A DNA stretch of 64,000 nucleotides, from contig NZ_AP028878.1 of the NCBI RefSeq assembly GCF_036511935.1, positions 2,356,001 through 2,420,000 of the forward strand. The letters run 5' to 3'. Made by a program: the position numbers and the translations under genes. Numbering within the stretch: the first letter of the stretch is position 1; the number at the start of each line of letters is the position of its first letter. Under the pieces are notes generated by a model. That model was not told the origin of the DNA, did no database searches, and saw only the letters and a program-made list of their open reading frames with translations. The stretch comes from Marinobacter nanhaiticus D15-8W. GTDB lineage: Bacteria; Pseudomonadota; Gammaproteobacteria; Pseudomonadales; Oleiphilaceae. Positions 24,413 through 32,772 of this stretch are shown piece after piece.

Positions 24413-25540
24413 CTATTCGATCACTACCCGCAAAGGCTTGCGTAACCAGCGGTAGTCGTCCGCGGGGCGGAAGTTGATGATCAGGTTACTTTCTTCCCCG
24501 GCCTCCCCAGCAACGAAATACTCCACCGAGTGCGTCTGTGCGTTATAGCTGTGGACCACCACCGCTGAAGGGTTGGTGCTTTTTGCTTCGATCTTTAGCA
24601 GATCTGGCTTTCCACCGACTTTTTTCAGGATGACGTCCTTGATGCGGGTGTCCGTCGCCGGTAGGTTTGCGGTTACGCTGCTCAGGTAATAGTCGTTGGC
24701 CCGATCCGTGGTGATACGATCGAGTTCGCGCAGCAGGTATTCCTCAACGTCGTCGAGATCAATATCGTTGACCTCCCGGATGGCGTTGAGTATGCGCTCC
24801 CGTTCGTTCTCCAGGTCGATCTTGTACTCGATGTCGGGGTCCCGTACTTCGTCCTCGGCCAGTTCCGGCGCTGCATCGATTTCTGCCTGGGTTGGCGGGT
24901 CCTCGCACAGTTCGTCACCTTCCGGTTGGAAACAGATGTCGCGCAGTAACTGGTTGACAGGAGAGTACTGATCGTCACTGTCATCGTCTGCCTCACCAAT
25001 ATCCGCCACGGCGAATGTGCTGACAGGTTGGGCAAAGTCGATCGGGGTGGCCAGCGCTTTGAGTTGCTCGTTCAGTTGACTTACCACGCGGTCGGTAATG
25101 ACGACGTTGTCGTCATCGGCAATGGACTGGTTGTCGTCGAGTGCCAGCAGGAAGCGGGTGATATTGACCAGGGTCGGGTTATCGATGACCTGTCGCTCGA
25201 CTGGTCTGTGACTGAGGAGGCCTTGGTCGTCGGGGATGGCATTGCGCAGAGCCTCACGGGTCTCTGCGAGAAATTGCAACGGCGTGATGATGTCGTCTGC
25301 CGGTACGTCCGAGGCAATCGGCAGATCTCCGACTGAAAAGCTGACGGTTTCACCAGGATAGTACTTGAAATGACCGTTGGCATCCGTTTCCCCGGTCTGG
25401 CTTTGCGTCTGGTAGGCGAGACCCTCGACGCCCGACAGGGTAAGCTGGCCGGTCGAAGTATCGTCGCCACCGCCGCTATCGCCACCGCAGCCTTGCAATA
25501 GGGCCAGGGAGGAGATCAACACAAGGGGCTTGAGTCGCAT
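24413..25540 (-). CDS. Putative surface lipoprotein of unknown function
   Basis: 375 residues with signal peptide and lipobox LQGC (Cys 18), then a Gly/Asp-rich linker GGDSGGGDDTSTG. Next comes a short beta-domain of the GLAYQTQSQTGETDANGHFKY type, similar to modules in carbohydrate-binding or adhesin-like lipoproteins. The middle is very acidic (DDDSDDQ, DLDDVEEYLL). The C-terminal part (about 295-375) is again beta-rich. Convergent with the HD-GYP gene and monocistronic. I recognise no defined family; a cell-surface role is inferred from the leader and composition. Confidence 0.75.
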   Translation of the reverse strand: MRLKPLVLISSLALLQGCGGDSGGGDDTSTGQLTLSGVEGLAYQTQSQTGETDANGHFKYYPGETVSFSVGDLPIASDVPADDIITPLQFLAETREALRNAIPDDQGLLSHRPVERQVIDNPTLVNITRFLLALDDNQSIADDDNVVITDRVVSQLNEQLKALATPIDFAQPVSTFAVADIGEADDDSDDQYSPVNQLLRDICFQPEGDELCEDPPTQAEIDAAPELAEDEVRDPDIEYKIDLENERERILNAIREVNDIDLDDVEEYLLRELDRITTDRANDYYLSSVTANLPATDTRIKDVILKKVGGKPDLLKIEAKSTNPSAVVVHSYNAQTHSVEYFVAGEAGEESNLIINFRPADDYRWLRKPLRVVIE

Positions 25541-25818
25541 AGTCTTGTCGTTCTTTCCATGGTTCGCCGCGGTCAGGGCTTGCCGCAGTCTTTCGTTGTT
25601 TGGCTCTGATTATAGGGACGGGAGCAGAGCCCGTGTTGGACGCCTGTCGCAGTTTGCCAAAGTCATGGGCCGACCGTGATCCGAATGACCTTCGGGACGT
25701 AAAGGGTTGAATTTGGCGGGTCCGCCACTATAGAAGGGACACCTGATAATGCGGATCACGCCGAATTGCCAGACTCGTTCTGCTCTCTCAATATTTTCAT
25801 GGATACAGGCCATCGCCG

Positions 25819-26763
25819 ATGACGGATGCACTCAGGATCGAGAACCTGCGCAAGGTTTACGATTCCGGTTTTGAAGCACTCAAGGGTATCGATCTCACCG
25901 TAAAGGAAGGGGACTTCTTCGCCTTGCTGGGGCCCAACGGCGCCGGCAAGTCCACCACGCTGGGTATTGTTTGCTCCCTGGTGAACAAGACGGGAGGCAA
26001 GGTATCGGTGTTCGGTAATGACATCGATACGCATCTGTCGGCGGCCAAGATGAACCTCGGTGTCGTGCCCCAGGAAATGAACTTCAACCAGTTCGAAAAG
26101 GTGTTCGATATCGTCGTTACACAGGCAGGTTACTACGGCATCCCCCCGCGCCAGGCAAAGGCGTCCGCCGAGCGTTACCTGCGCAAGCTGGGGCTTTGGG
26201 ACAAGCGCGAATCGCCGGCCCGCATGCTCTCCGGCGGTATGAAACGCCGCCTGATGATCGCCCGGGCCCTGGTTCACGAACCGCGCCTGCTGATCCTGGA
26301 TGAACCCACTGCCGGCGTGGACATCGAACTGCGTCGATCCATGTGGGAATTCCTGGAAGAGATGAACCGACAGGGCACGACCATCATCCTCACCACACAC
26401 TACCTGGAGGAGGCTGAAGCCCTGTGTCGGAATATTGCCATTATCGATCATGGCCGGATCGTCCAGAGCACCAGCAAGCGGGATCTACTCAAGCAGCTCA
26501 GCCTGGAGACCTTCTTGCTGGATACCGCCGAGCCGTTGGACGAGGTGCCGCTGTTGCCTGATTTTGAAACCCGACTCAATGGTGATGGTCAGCTCGAGGT
26601 GGATGTTCGCCAGGGGCAGGACCTGAACGGTGTTTTCAGTCAGCTAGATCTGAAGGGGGTGCGTGTCGTAAGTATGCGCACCAAGGCCAACAGGCTGGAA
26701 GAGCTGTTCCTCAGAATGGTTCAGGAAAATAACGAGGACGCTGAAGAAGGAGGTCTGTCATGA
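25819..26763 (+). CDS. yadG: ABC-2 type transporter ATP-binding protein (YadG-like)
   Basis: 314-residue ATPase of an ABC-2 exporter. Walker A is GPNGAGKST (near residue 40), signature LSGGMKRR, Walker B LLILDEPTAGVD, and switch TTHYLEEAE. The C-terminal extension (FETRLNGDGQLEVDVRQG) is as in YadG. It overlaps the permease gene by 4 bp (ATGA). The 278 bp upstream contain no gene. E. coli YadGH has no settled substrate, so exported cargo is unknown. Confidence 0.92.
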   Translation: MTDALRIENLRKVYDSGFEALKGIDLTVKEGDFFALLGPNGAGKSTTLGIVCSLVNKTGGKVSVFGNDIDTHLSAAKMNLGVVPQEMNFNQFEKVFDIVVTQAGYYGIPPRQAKASAERYLRKLGLWDKRESPARMLSGGMKRRLMIARALVHEPRLLILDEPTAGVDIELRRSMWEFLEEMNRQGTTIILTTHYLEEAEALCRNIAIIDHGRIVQSTSKRDLLKQLSLETFLLDTAEPLDEVPLLPDFETRLNGDGQLEVDVRQGQDLNGVFSQLDLKGVRVVSMRTKANRLEELFLRMVQENNEDAEEGGLS

Positions 26764-27533
26764 GTCCCCAGGCCAAGCTGACGGCGTTCATGACCATCGT
26801 GGTACGGGAAATCCGGCGCTTCACGCGGATCTGGCCGCAGACGCTGTTGCCGCCGGCGGTGACGATGACGCTTTACTTTATAATTTTTGGCAATCTGATC
26901 GGCTCTCGGATCGGGCAGATGGAAGGCTACGACTATATGTCCTTCATCGTGCCGGGGCTGATCATGATGTCGGTAATCACCAGTTCCTACGCGAACGTGG
27001 TGTCGTCGTTCTTCAGCATGAAGTTCCAGCGCAGCATCGAGGAGCTGCTGGTTTCGCCGGTACCCAACTATGTCATCCTGGCCGGCTATGTTGCGGGCGG
27101 CATGGTTCGCGGGTTGGGGGTTGGTCTGATCGTGACCTTGCTATCCCTTGGCTTCACCGATTTGTCGCTGCACCATCCGCTGGTGACCGTGTTGACCGTC
27201 GCGCTGACATCGATGCTGTTTTCCCTCGGTGGTTTCATCAACGCCATGCTGGCCACGAAATTCGACGACATCTCCATCGTCCCAACCTTTGTGCTCACGC
27301 CGCTGACGTATCTCGGCGGGGTATTCTATTCGATACAGTTATTGCCGGATTTCTGGCAGGGCGTATCGATGATCAACCCGATCCTGTACATGGTAAATGC
27401 GTTCCGCTATGGGATATTGGGTTTCTCTGACGTTCACGTGGGCATATCGCTGACCATGATCATGGTCTTCATTACCCTGCTGATCGTTCTTTCCCTGCGA
27501 ATGCTGGCCCGAGGCAAGGGCATTCGCCACTGA
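26760..27533 (+). CDS. yadH: ABC-2 type transporter permease (YadH-like)
   Basis: 257-residue permease of the ABC-2 family with about six membrane segments. PLTYLGGVFYSIQLLPDFWQ and NPILYMVNAFRYGILG form the C-terminal family signature. Translationally coupled to the ATPase gene. queF follows after 28 bp on the same strand and may be read from the same transcript. Confidence 0.92.
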   Translation: MSPQAKLTAFMTIVVREIRRFTRIWPQTLLPPAVTMTLYFIIFGNLIGSRIGQMEGYDYMSFIVPGLIMMSVITSSYANVVSSFFSMKFQRSIEELLVSPVPNYVILAGYVAGGMVRGLGVGLIVTLLSLGFTDLSLHHPLVTVLTVALTSMLFSLGGFINAMLATKFDDISIVPTFVLTPLTYLGGVFYSIQLLPDFWQGVSMINPILYMVNAFRYGILGFSDVHVGISLTMIMVFITLLIVLSLRMLARGKGIRH

Positions 27534-27561
27534 CGGCACTGGCCGCTGACAGGACACGTTT

Positions 27562-28380
27562 ATGGCATTGCACGACGCCCCACTGGGCAAGAGTAGCGAA
27601 TACCCCGAACGCTACGCACCGGAACTGCTCTTCCCGGTACCGCGCCAGGACAACCGCCGGCGCATCGGTCTGGATGATGGCCGTTGGCCGTGGTTTGGTG
27701 CCGATCTCTGGCAGGCCTGGGAGTTGTCCTGGCTGCGGCCCAACGGCGTACCGGCGGTGGCCTGGGGTGTGATTCGTGTGCCGGCCGCGTCGCCGTCTAT
27801 CGTTGAGTCCAAGTCGCTCAAGCTGTATCTGAACTCGTTCAACCAAGAAGTATTTTCCGATGCGGACCAGGTCCGCGAGCGCATCGAACACGACCTTTCG
27901 AGCGCGTCTGGATCAGTCGTTTCTGTGGAGCTTTATTCGGTCGATGAGCCGGCGACTATCGTTTCGCGCCCCGATGACTTCGAGCTCATCGACGACGAGC
28001 CTATAGAGGTGGAAAGCTATACGCCGTGTCCTGATCGTCTGCACACGGGCGAGGAGCAGGTGAGCGAAGCCCTGTGTTCTCATCTGCTCAAGAGTAACTG
28101 CCCGGTGACCGGTCAGCCGGATTGGGGCAGTCTATTGATCCGCTACACCGGCAAGAAAATTGATCGCGCAGCGTTGCTGCATTATGTGGTGGGGTTCCGG
28201 CAGAAACAGGATTTTCACGAACACTGCGTGGAAACGGTATTCACTGACCTGATGACTTATTGTCAGCCGGAGTCGTTAACCGTTAGCGCCCACTATACCC
28301 GCCGTGGTGGGTTGGACATCAATCCCTGGCGCAGCACCGATCTCCATGAACCGCCGATGCCGCGTCTGTTGAGGCAATGA
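27562..28380 (+). CDS. queF: NADPH-dependent 7-cyano-7-deazaguanine reductase
   Basis: Reduces preQ0 to preQ1 in queuosine synthesis. At 272 aa it is the long bimodular (E. coli-like) QueF form. The catalytic Cys lies in LKSNCPVTGQPDWGSL (about residue 178) and the QueF motif in ESKSLKLYLNSFNQ (about 80-95). The C-terminus FTDLMTYCQPE...YTRRGGLDINPWRS is typical. preQ1 is the substrate of Tgt, encoded with QueA at 43208-45426 in this window, so three steps of the pathway are represented although not adjacent. Confidence 0.95.
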   Translation: MALHDAPLGKSSEYPERYAPELLFPVPRQDNRRRIGLDDGRWPWFGADLWQAWELSWLRPNGVPAVAWGVIRVPAASPSIVESKSLKLYLNSFNQEVFSDADQVRERIEHDLSSASGSVVSVELYSVDEPATIVSRPDDFELIDDEPIEVESYTPCPDRLHTGEEQVSEALCSHLLKSNCPVTGQPDWGSLLIRYTGKKIDRAALLHYVVGFRQKQDFHEHCVETVFTDLMTYCQPESLTVSAHYTRRGGLDINPWRSTDLHEPPMPRLLRQ

Positions 28381-28399
28381 AGCAGACGACGGGGCGAGC

Positions 28400-29812
28400 C
28401 TAGTCGTCGTCCTGGCGCAGCCGGTCGGCCGCCTCTTCCAGCGCCTGGAGGATGTCCGAACGTTCGTTGCCACGGATCTTGTCCGAATCCAGGTACATGG
28501 CAAAACCGGCGTGTTCGTGCTCCAGGAAGCTGCGTTCGGTACCCAGGTCGCGGCGGAAGTCGACCACTTCATAGATGGGTACCGGACGCCCGAATCCTTT
28601 CACCGTAATCTCACCCTTATCCCGGCACATGATCTTGTCCTTGATCAGCGAGAAGGTTTCGTAGGAAATCAGGATCTCGCCGGGGTCGGCCAGCGATTCC
28701 AGGCGGCTGGCCAAGTTCACTTCCTTGCCGATGATGGTGTAATCCATCCGGTTCTCTGCCCCGAAATTGCCGACGGTCGTGTAGCCGGCACTGATGCCCA
28801 TGCGGATTTCCAGCGGCGTCTTGATACCCTGGCTGCGCCATTTCTGGCGCATGATCTTCATGTGCTTGCGCATGTCGATCGCCATCGACACGCAAGCCAG
28901 CGCATCTTCCCGTGGGCCGCGGCTGGTGGGGTCGCCGAAGAAGATCATGATCGAGTCGCCAACGAACTTATCGATGGTACCGCCGTACTTGAGGGCAACC
29001 TGGGACATTTCGTTGAAGTAGTGATTGAGCAGCTCGGTCAGGGCCTCGGGTTCCATTTCCTCGGACAGTTGGGTAAACCCCTTGATATCCGAGAAAAAGA
29101 TAGAAAGTTTCTTCCGCTGGGTCTCGAGCCGCACATCCCGTTCGCCGGTAAAGATCGACTGCCATACCTGCGGAGACAAGTACTTGGACAGTTTGTGGGA
29201 AAGGGCGATGGACTGTTCGCGCTGGTATTGGATCTGGGACTTTGCGGTCATCAGCGCACGGGCCTGCTGGTGGGCATAGAGCGCCGTGATACAGATGTAA
29301 AGCCCCGTCGACAATAGCGCGACCACGCTCAGCGGCAAGGGGGCCTGGAGTGAAGGTGCTATGCCATTGAGGGCAACGCCGACAGAGGCACCGATCGTCA
29401 GCCAGAGAATGCCGAACAGCCATTGCCGCATGCCGCCAACCAGCATGCAACTGAACATCAACATCATCATTACCGAGAGCGAAGGCATGGCGATAAGGCC
29501 GATCGTACCTACGAAGGCGCCACCAATCGCGCAATCGAGCAGCAGCATCTTGTGACGGATGCGTGCGGAATGCCTGAAAAAGGTTCGGCGGGTTAGGACA
29601 TGGACTGTGTGAGGCCAGAGCAGCGCCCCGGGGATCAGCCAGATCAGCCACTCAGCAAAGGTATGGGTTTTGAGCCCGGTGAAGATGATCGCTGCCGCGC
29701 CGACATAGGCCAGCACGCGCCCGTTGTAATCGGGCATCGGCGGAATGACGACCGGTTTACTCTGGGAGTCCAGCGAGAGTGTTTTGCCACTGACCAGTGG
29801 TGCGTTCATCAT
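28400..29812 (-). CDS. cyaB: Class III adenylate cyclase with MASE2 membrane domain (CyaB-like)
   Basis: 470-residue protein. An N-terminal MASE2 domain (about 30-195) with several membrane segments carries WPHTVHVLTRR...LLLDCAIGG. The cytoplasmic class III cyclase domain (about 230-420) has metal-binding Asp residues in FFSDIKGFT and KFVGDSIMIFFGDP and the NLASRLE segment. The architecture matches Pseudomonas aeruginosa CyaB, the main source of cAMP for Vfr. Adenylate rather than guanylate specificity is inferred from that match. It starts one base after the DUF962 gene on the same strand, so the two form an operon. Confidence 0.92.
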   Translation of the reverse strand: MMNAPLVSGKTLSLDSQSKPVVIPPMPDYNGRVLAYVGAAAIIFTGLKTHTFAEWLIWLIPGALLWPHTVHVLTRRTFFRHSARIRHKMLLLDCAIGGAFVGTIGLIAMPSLSVMMMLMFSCMLVGGMRQWLFGILWLTIGASVGVALNGIAPSLQAPLPLSVVALLSTGLYICITALYAHQQARALMTAKSQIQYQREQSIALSHKLSKYLSPQVWQSIFTGERDVRLETQRKKLSIFFSDIKGFTQLSEEMEPEALTELLNHYFNEMSQVALKYGGTIDKFVGDSIMIFFGDPTSRGPREDALACVSMAIDMRKHMKIMRQKWRSQGIKTPLEIRMGISAGYTTVGNFGAENRMDYTIIGKEVNLASRLESLADPGEILISYETFSLIKDKIMCRDKGEITVKGFGRPVPIYEVVDFRRDLGTERSFLEHEHAGFAMYLDSDKIRGNERSDILQALEEAADRLRQDDD

Positions 29813-29813
29813 T

Positions 29814-30128
29814 CTAAAACCGGATTCGCCCCGTCAGCATGTCCTTAAGCATGACCCAGTCGCCCATGAGGCTGTACAGCGGGTATTTGAACGTAGCTGG
29901 ACGGTTCTTCTCGAACAGGAAATGCCCCAGCCAGGCAAAACCGTAGCCCACCACGGGCAGCAGGAGTAGGAAAGCCCATTGTGTGGTGACGATAGCGTAG
30001 AGCAGTATCGCTATGACCAGTATGCTGCCTGCGTAGTGCAGGCGACGGCAGGTCGGGTTGCTATGCTCCTTCAGGTAATACGGATAAAAGTCGGCAAAGC
30101 TGTTGAATTCACGGGTGTCTTGGGTCAT
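29814..30128 (-). CDS. Mpo1-like (DUF962/YGL010w) membrane protein
   Basis: 104 residues. The motif FYPYYLKEHSNPTCRRLHYAG near the N-terminus is the DUF962/Mpo1 hallmark; in yeast Mpo1 the conserved His residues support an iron-dependent 2-hydroxy-fatty-acid dioxygenase. Two hydrophobic segments follow and the end FKYPLYSLMGDWVMLKDML is typical. The frame extends to 30314, but ATG 30128 has GGAAAG upstream and gives the usual N-terminus. Upstream partner of cyaB, 1 bp apart. A link between lipid turnover and cAMP signalling is only suggested by context. Confidence 0.87.
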   Translation of the reverse strand: MTQDTREFNSFADFYPYYLKEHSNPTCRRLHYAGSILVIAILLYAIVTTQWAFLLLLPVVGYGFAWLGHFLFEKNRPATFKYPLYSLMGDWVMLKDMLTGRIRF

Positions 30129-30420
30129 GACTTTCCGCCGGCAACTTGTTGTTATAGTGTGCAGGGCATCGACTAACCTAAACCCGTACCGTCTGCTCGG
30201 GCCATACCCTGGATAAGGGTTTGTTACCCAGATGGTTTGGAAAAGGGTACATAGGCACGGATTGCTTCTCCGAGTAATTGCACATGCGCTCAGCCCTGAA
30301 TGTGGCATAGGCAATTATACGGATACCCGTCAAGGTTAGCAGTAATACCGAACTGGCTCAATTGTAGCGCGATCTGCGGCGATCAGCCTGTATATCGTCA
30401 TAACAACACCGGGATACGAC

Positions 30421-30981
30421 ATGAGTGAGATTATTAAATCGATTCTTAACCGCTCGTCCGAGCCCAAGCTCGCTGAACCGGCCCCGGACGCCGCGGTACT
30501 TGAGGAGGCTTTTGCCTGTGCGGCGAGGGCCCCCGATCATGCGTTACTTCGTCCATGGCGATACCTGGTAATCGAAGGTGAGGGGCTAGACGCGTTGGGC
30601 AGAGTGTTTGAACGTGCTGCGGATTCGTCCGATCCGTTGGCGCCCAAGGCGGAAAAGCTGCGGAAGATGCCCCATCGGGCGCCGATGATTATCATCGGAA
30701 TTGCTCGCCATCAGGATCACCCGAAAGTGCCGGCCATCGAAGAAACGCTATCCACAGGGTGTGGAATGGCCTTCCTGATGCTGGCGCTTGAAGCCCGTGG
30801 TTTCTCAGCAATGTGGCGAACCGGGCCGGTCGCCTATCACCCGGCAGTCAGGGAAGGGCTTGGGCTGGAAGACAACGAATCGATCACCGGCTTCCTTTAT
30901 GTGGGCACACCCACCGTCAATAAACCGACCATCAGTCCGGCGGAGCCGAAGGATTTCGTGGCACATTGGCCGTCCGCCTGA
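30421..30981 (+). CDS. Nitroreductase family protein (YdjA-like)
   Basis: 186-residue FMN-dependent oxidoreductase of the small YdjA/TdsD class. The N-terminal RSSEPKLAEPAPD, followed by FACAARAPDHALLRPWRYLV, is the FMN-binding start. SAMWRTGPVAYHP and SITGFLYVGTP are conserved towards the C-terminus. Substrate in vivo unknown. It is monocistronic, divergent from the Mpo1-like gene across 292 bp in which I see no further gene, and lies immediately upstream of the flagellar cluster. Confidence 0.9.
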   Translation: MSEIIKSILNRSSEPKLAEPAPDAAVLEEAFACAARAPDHALLRPWRYLVIEGEGLDALGRVFERAADSSDPLAPKAEKLRKMPHRAPMIIIGIARHQDHPKVPAIEETLSTGCGMAFLMLALEARGFSAMWRTGPVAYHPAVREGLGLEDNESITGFLYVGTPTVNKPTISPAEPKDFVAHWPSA

Positions 30982-31109
30982 GCCGCTTTGCCCCTGCAAC
31001 GCGGCAGGGGAAAGCCCTTGCCGCTTTTACCGCTTTCCATCCATCTCCATCCCGCCCGCCATACGCTTCCGTCCGCTCCAGCCCTTTAATCAGCGGGTTT
31101 TTTTCAACC

Positions 31110-31125
31110 TGGCATCACTGTTGCT
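31110..31125 (+). promoter_or_regulatory. Sigma-54 promoter of flgBCDE
   Basis: TGGCATCACTGTTGCT has the invariant GG (31111-31112) and GC (31123-31124) separated by 10 bases, a close match to the TGGCAC-N5-TTGC consensus. It lies 48 bp before the flgB ATG. In Pseudomonas-type hierarchies these middle flagellar genes are read by RpoN with FleQ/FleR activators, which are not in the window. Confidence 0.88.
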
Positions 31126-31172
31126 TTAGCTCTCGCAAGTAGACGATTTCGGCAACTCCGCGGAGAGACGGT

Positions 31173-31574
31173 ATGGCCATCAATTTCAACAATGCCCTGG
31201 GCGTGCACGAGCAGGCAGTGAATCTTAGGATTCAGCGGGCTGAAGTGCTGGCCAATAACCTGGCCAACGCGGATACCCCGGGGTTCAAGGCGCGGGACAT
31301 CGATTTCCGCGCAGCCCTCGGTGCTGCCGAGGCGCAGTCCCAGGGACTGGCCATGACCCGGACCGACGATCAGCATATCGATACCGCTGCGGCCATGTCC
31401 GAACGCGCGGCGCTGATGTACCGCAATCCGCATCAGCCTTCGCTGGATGGCAATACTGTCGACGCCCAGCAGGAGCAGGCCCGCTTCATGCGCAACGCCA
31501 TGGACTTCCAGGCCAGCTTCCAGTTTCTCAACAGCAAGTTTACCGGCCTGTCCAAGGCTATCACCGGTGAATAA
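31173..31574 (+). CDS. flgB: Flagellar proximal rod protein FlgB
   Basis: 133-residue rod subunit linking the export-gate/MS-ring side to the distal rod. The N-terminal axial-protein motif is RAEVLANNLANADTPGFKARD (about 23-43), with the C-terminal amphipathic segment FMRNAMDFQASFQFLNSKFTGL. Exported by the flagellar type III system, so no signal peptide. First gene behind the sigma-54 promoter, with GGAGAGACGG upstream of the ATG. flgA, flgM and the che genes that precede flgB in some relatives are not here. Confidence 0.97.
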   Translation: MAINFNNALGVHEQAVNLRIQRAEVLANNLANADTPGFKARDIDFRAALGAAEAQSQGLAMTRTDDQHIDTAAAMSERAALMYRNPHQPSLDGNTVDAQQEQARFMRNAMDFQASFQFLNSKFTGLSKAITGE

Positions 31575-31601
31575 CGGTTTCGCAGGTAGAGGATAAGCAA
31601 C

Positions 31602-32051
31602 ATGTCACTCGGCAACATTTTTGATATCGCAGGCTCGGGCATGACCGCCCAGTCCCTGCGACTGAATACCACAGCGTCCAACATTGCCAATGCGGAAACC
31701 GCCAGTTCAAGCACCGATGAAACCTACCGTGCGCGCAAGCCGGTATTCGCCGCCATCCAGCAGGACATGATGAACCAGGACGGATTTGGTTCTGGCTGGG
31801 GACCGGGGAGTGCCGCCTCCGCCGGTGTACAGGTGGAAGGGGTCATTGAAAGCGATGCCCAACTGCAGATGCGTTATGAGCCCAATCACCCGGCCGCGAA
31901 TGAGGACGGTTACGTGTATTACCCCAACGTCAATGTCGTCGAGGAAATGGCGGACATGATGTCCTCCTCACGCAGTTTCGAGATGAATGTGGATGTCATG
32001 AACACGGCCAAGTCGATGATGCAGCGCATCCTCACCCTGGGCCAGTCTTAA
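31602..32051 (+). CDS. flgC: Flagellar proximal rod protein FlgC
   Basis: 149-residue rod subunit. N-terminal axial motif LRLNTTASNIANAETA; C-terminal VVEEMADMMSSSRSFEMNVDVMNTAKSMM is the conserved coiled segment of rod and hook proteins. Length is close to the family norm (about 134-150). It lies 27 bp after flgB within the same transcript. Confidence 0.97.
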   Translation: MSLGNIFDIAGSGMTAQSLRLNTTASNIANAETASSSTDETYRARKPVFAAIQQDMMNQDGFGSGWGPGSAASAGVQVEGVIESDAQLQMRYEPNHPAANEDGYVYYPNVNVVEEMADMMSSSRSFEMNVDVMNTAKSMMQRILTLGQS

Positions 32052-32074
32052 GCCGACTCAGTAAGGAGTAAACC

Positions 32075-32749
32075 ATGAGCGCGATTACCGGCACGTCCGC
32101 CTCTGATGTACTGAGTCAGTACCAGATACAGAGCGAGCAGAATTCAGCCTCCAGCGAACTCGGCAAGAACGAGTTCATGGAGCTGATGCTGGCGCAGATG
32201 AAAAACCAGAACCCACTCGAACCCCAGGACAACGGCGACTTCATCGCCCAATTGGCGCAGTTCAGTTCGCTGGAAGAAATGCAGGGCCTGTCCGGCAGTG
32301 TCCAGGACGTGGTGGGTCAGTTCCGTTCCACCCAGGCGCTGCAGGCCTCCGCCATGGTGGGCCGGACCGTCATGGTTCCGTCCCAGACCGGCATACTAGG
32401 GGTCTCGGGTGAAGTAACCGGCGCCATTGAGGTACCGGCCACCACATCAAGCCTGCGCGTGGACATCATGAACTCCTCCGGCGAGTTGGTGCGTCAGCTT
32501 GACCTGGGTTCCGCCCAGTCCGGCCAGAAAGCCTTCAGCTGGGACGGAAAGGATGCCAGCGGCAACGATATGCCGGAGGGCACCTATCTGATCAAGGCGA
32601 ATGCCAGTTATACCGGCGGAACCGAACAGCTCAGCACGATGGTCAGCGCCAATGTGGACAGCGTCTCATTGGGCACCAGCGGCGGTGTAACCCTTAATCT
32701 GGCAGGTATGGGATCGGTTGCCCTGTCAGACGTGCGGCAGATTAACTAA
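32075..32749 (+). CDS. flgD: Flagellar hook assembly scaffold FlgD
   Basis: 224-residue hook-cap protein needed for polymerisation of FlgE and later displaced. The N-terminal NEFMELMLAQMKNQNPLEPQDNGDFIAQLAQFSSLEEM is diagnostic. The C-terminal half is the FlgD Tudor/Ig-like region with FSWDGKDASGNDMPEGTY. TAAGGAGTAAACC precedes the ATG, a strong ribosome site. Confidence 0.97.
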   Translation: MSAITGTSASDVLSQYQIQSEQNSASSELGKNEFMELMLAQMKNQNPLEPQDNGDFIAQLAQFSSLEEMQGLSGSVQDVVGQFRSTQALQASAMVGRTVMVPSQTGILGVSGEVTGAIEVPATTSSLRVDIMNSSGELVRQLDLGSAQSGQKAFSWDGKDASGNDMPEGTYLIKANASYTGGTEQLSTMVSANVDSVSLGTSGGVTLNLAGMGSVALSDVRQIN

Positions 32750-32772
32750 CAGAATTAAAGGTGAGGTGAAGT

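Noticed and set aside
28511..29317. Plus-strand open frame of 268 codons within cyaB
   Set aside because: Antisense shadow of the conserved cyclase domain.
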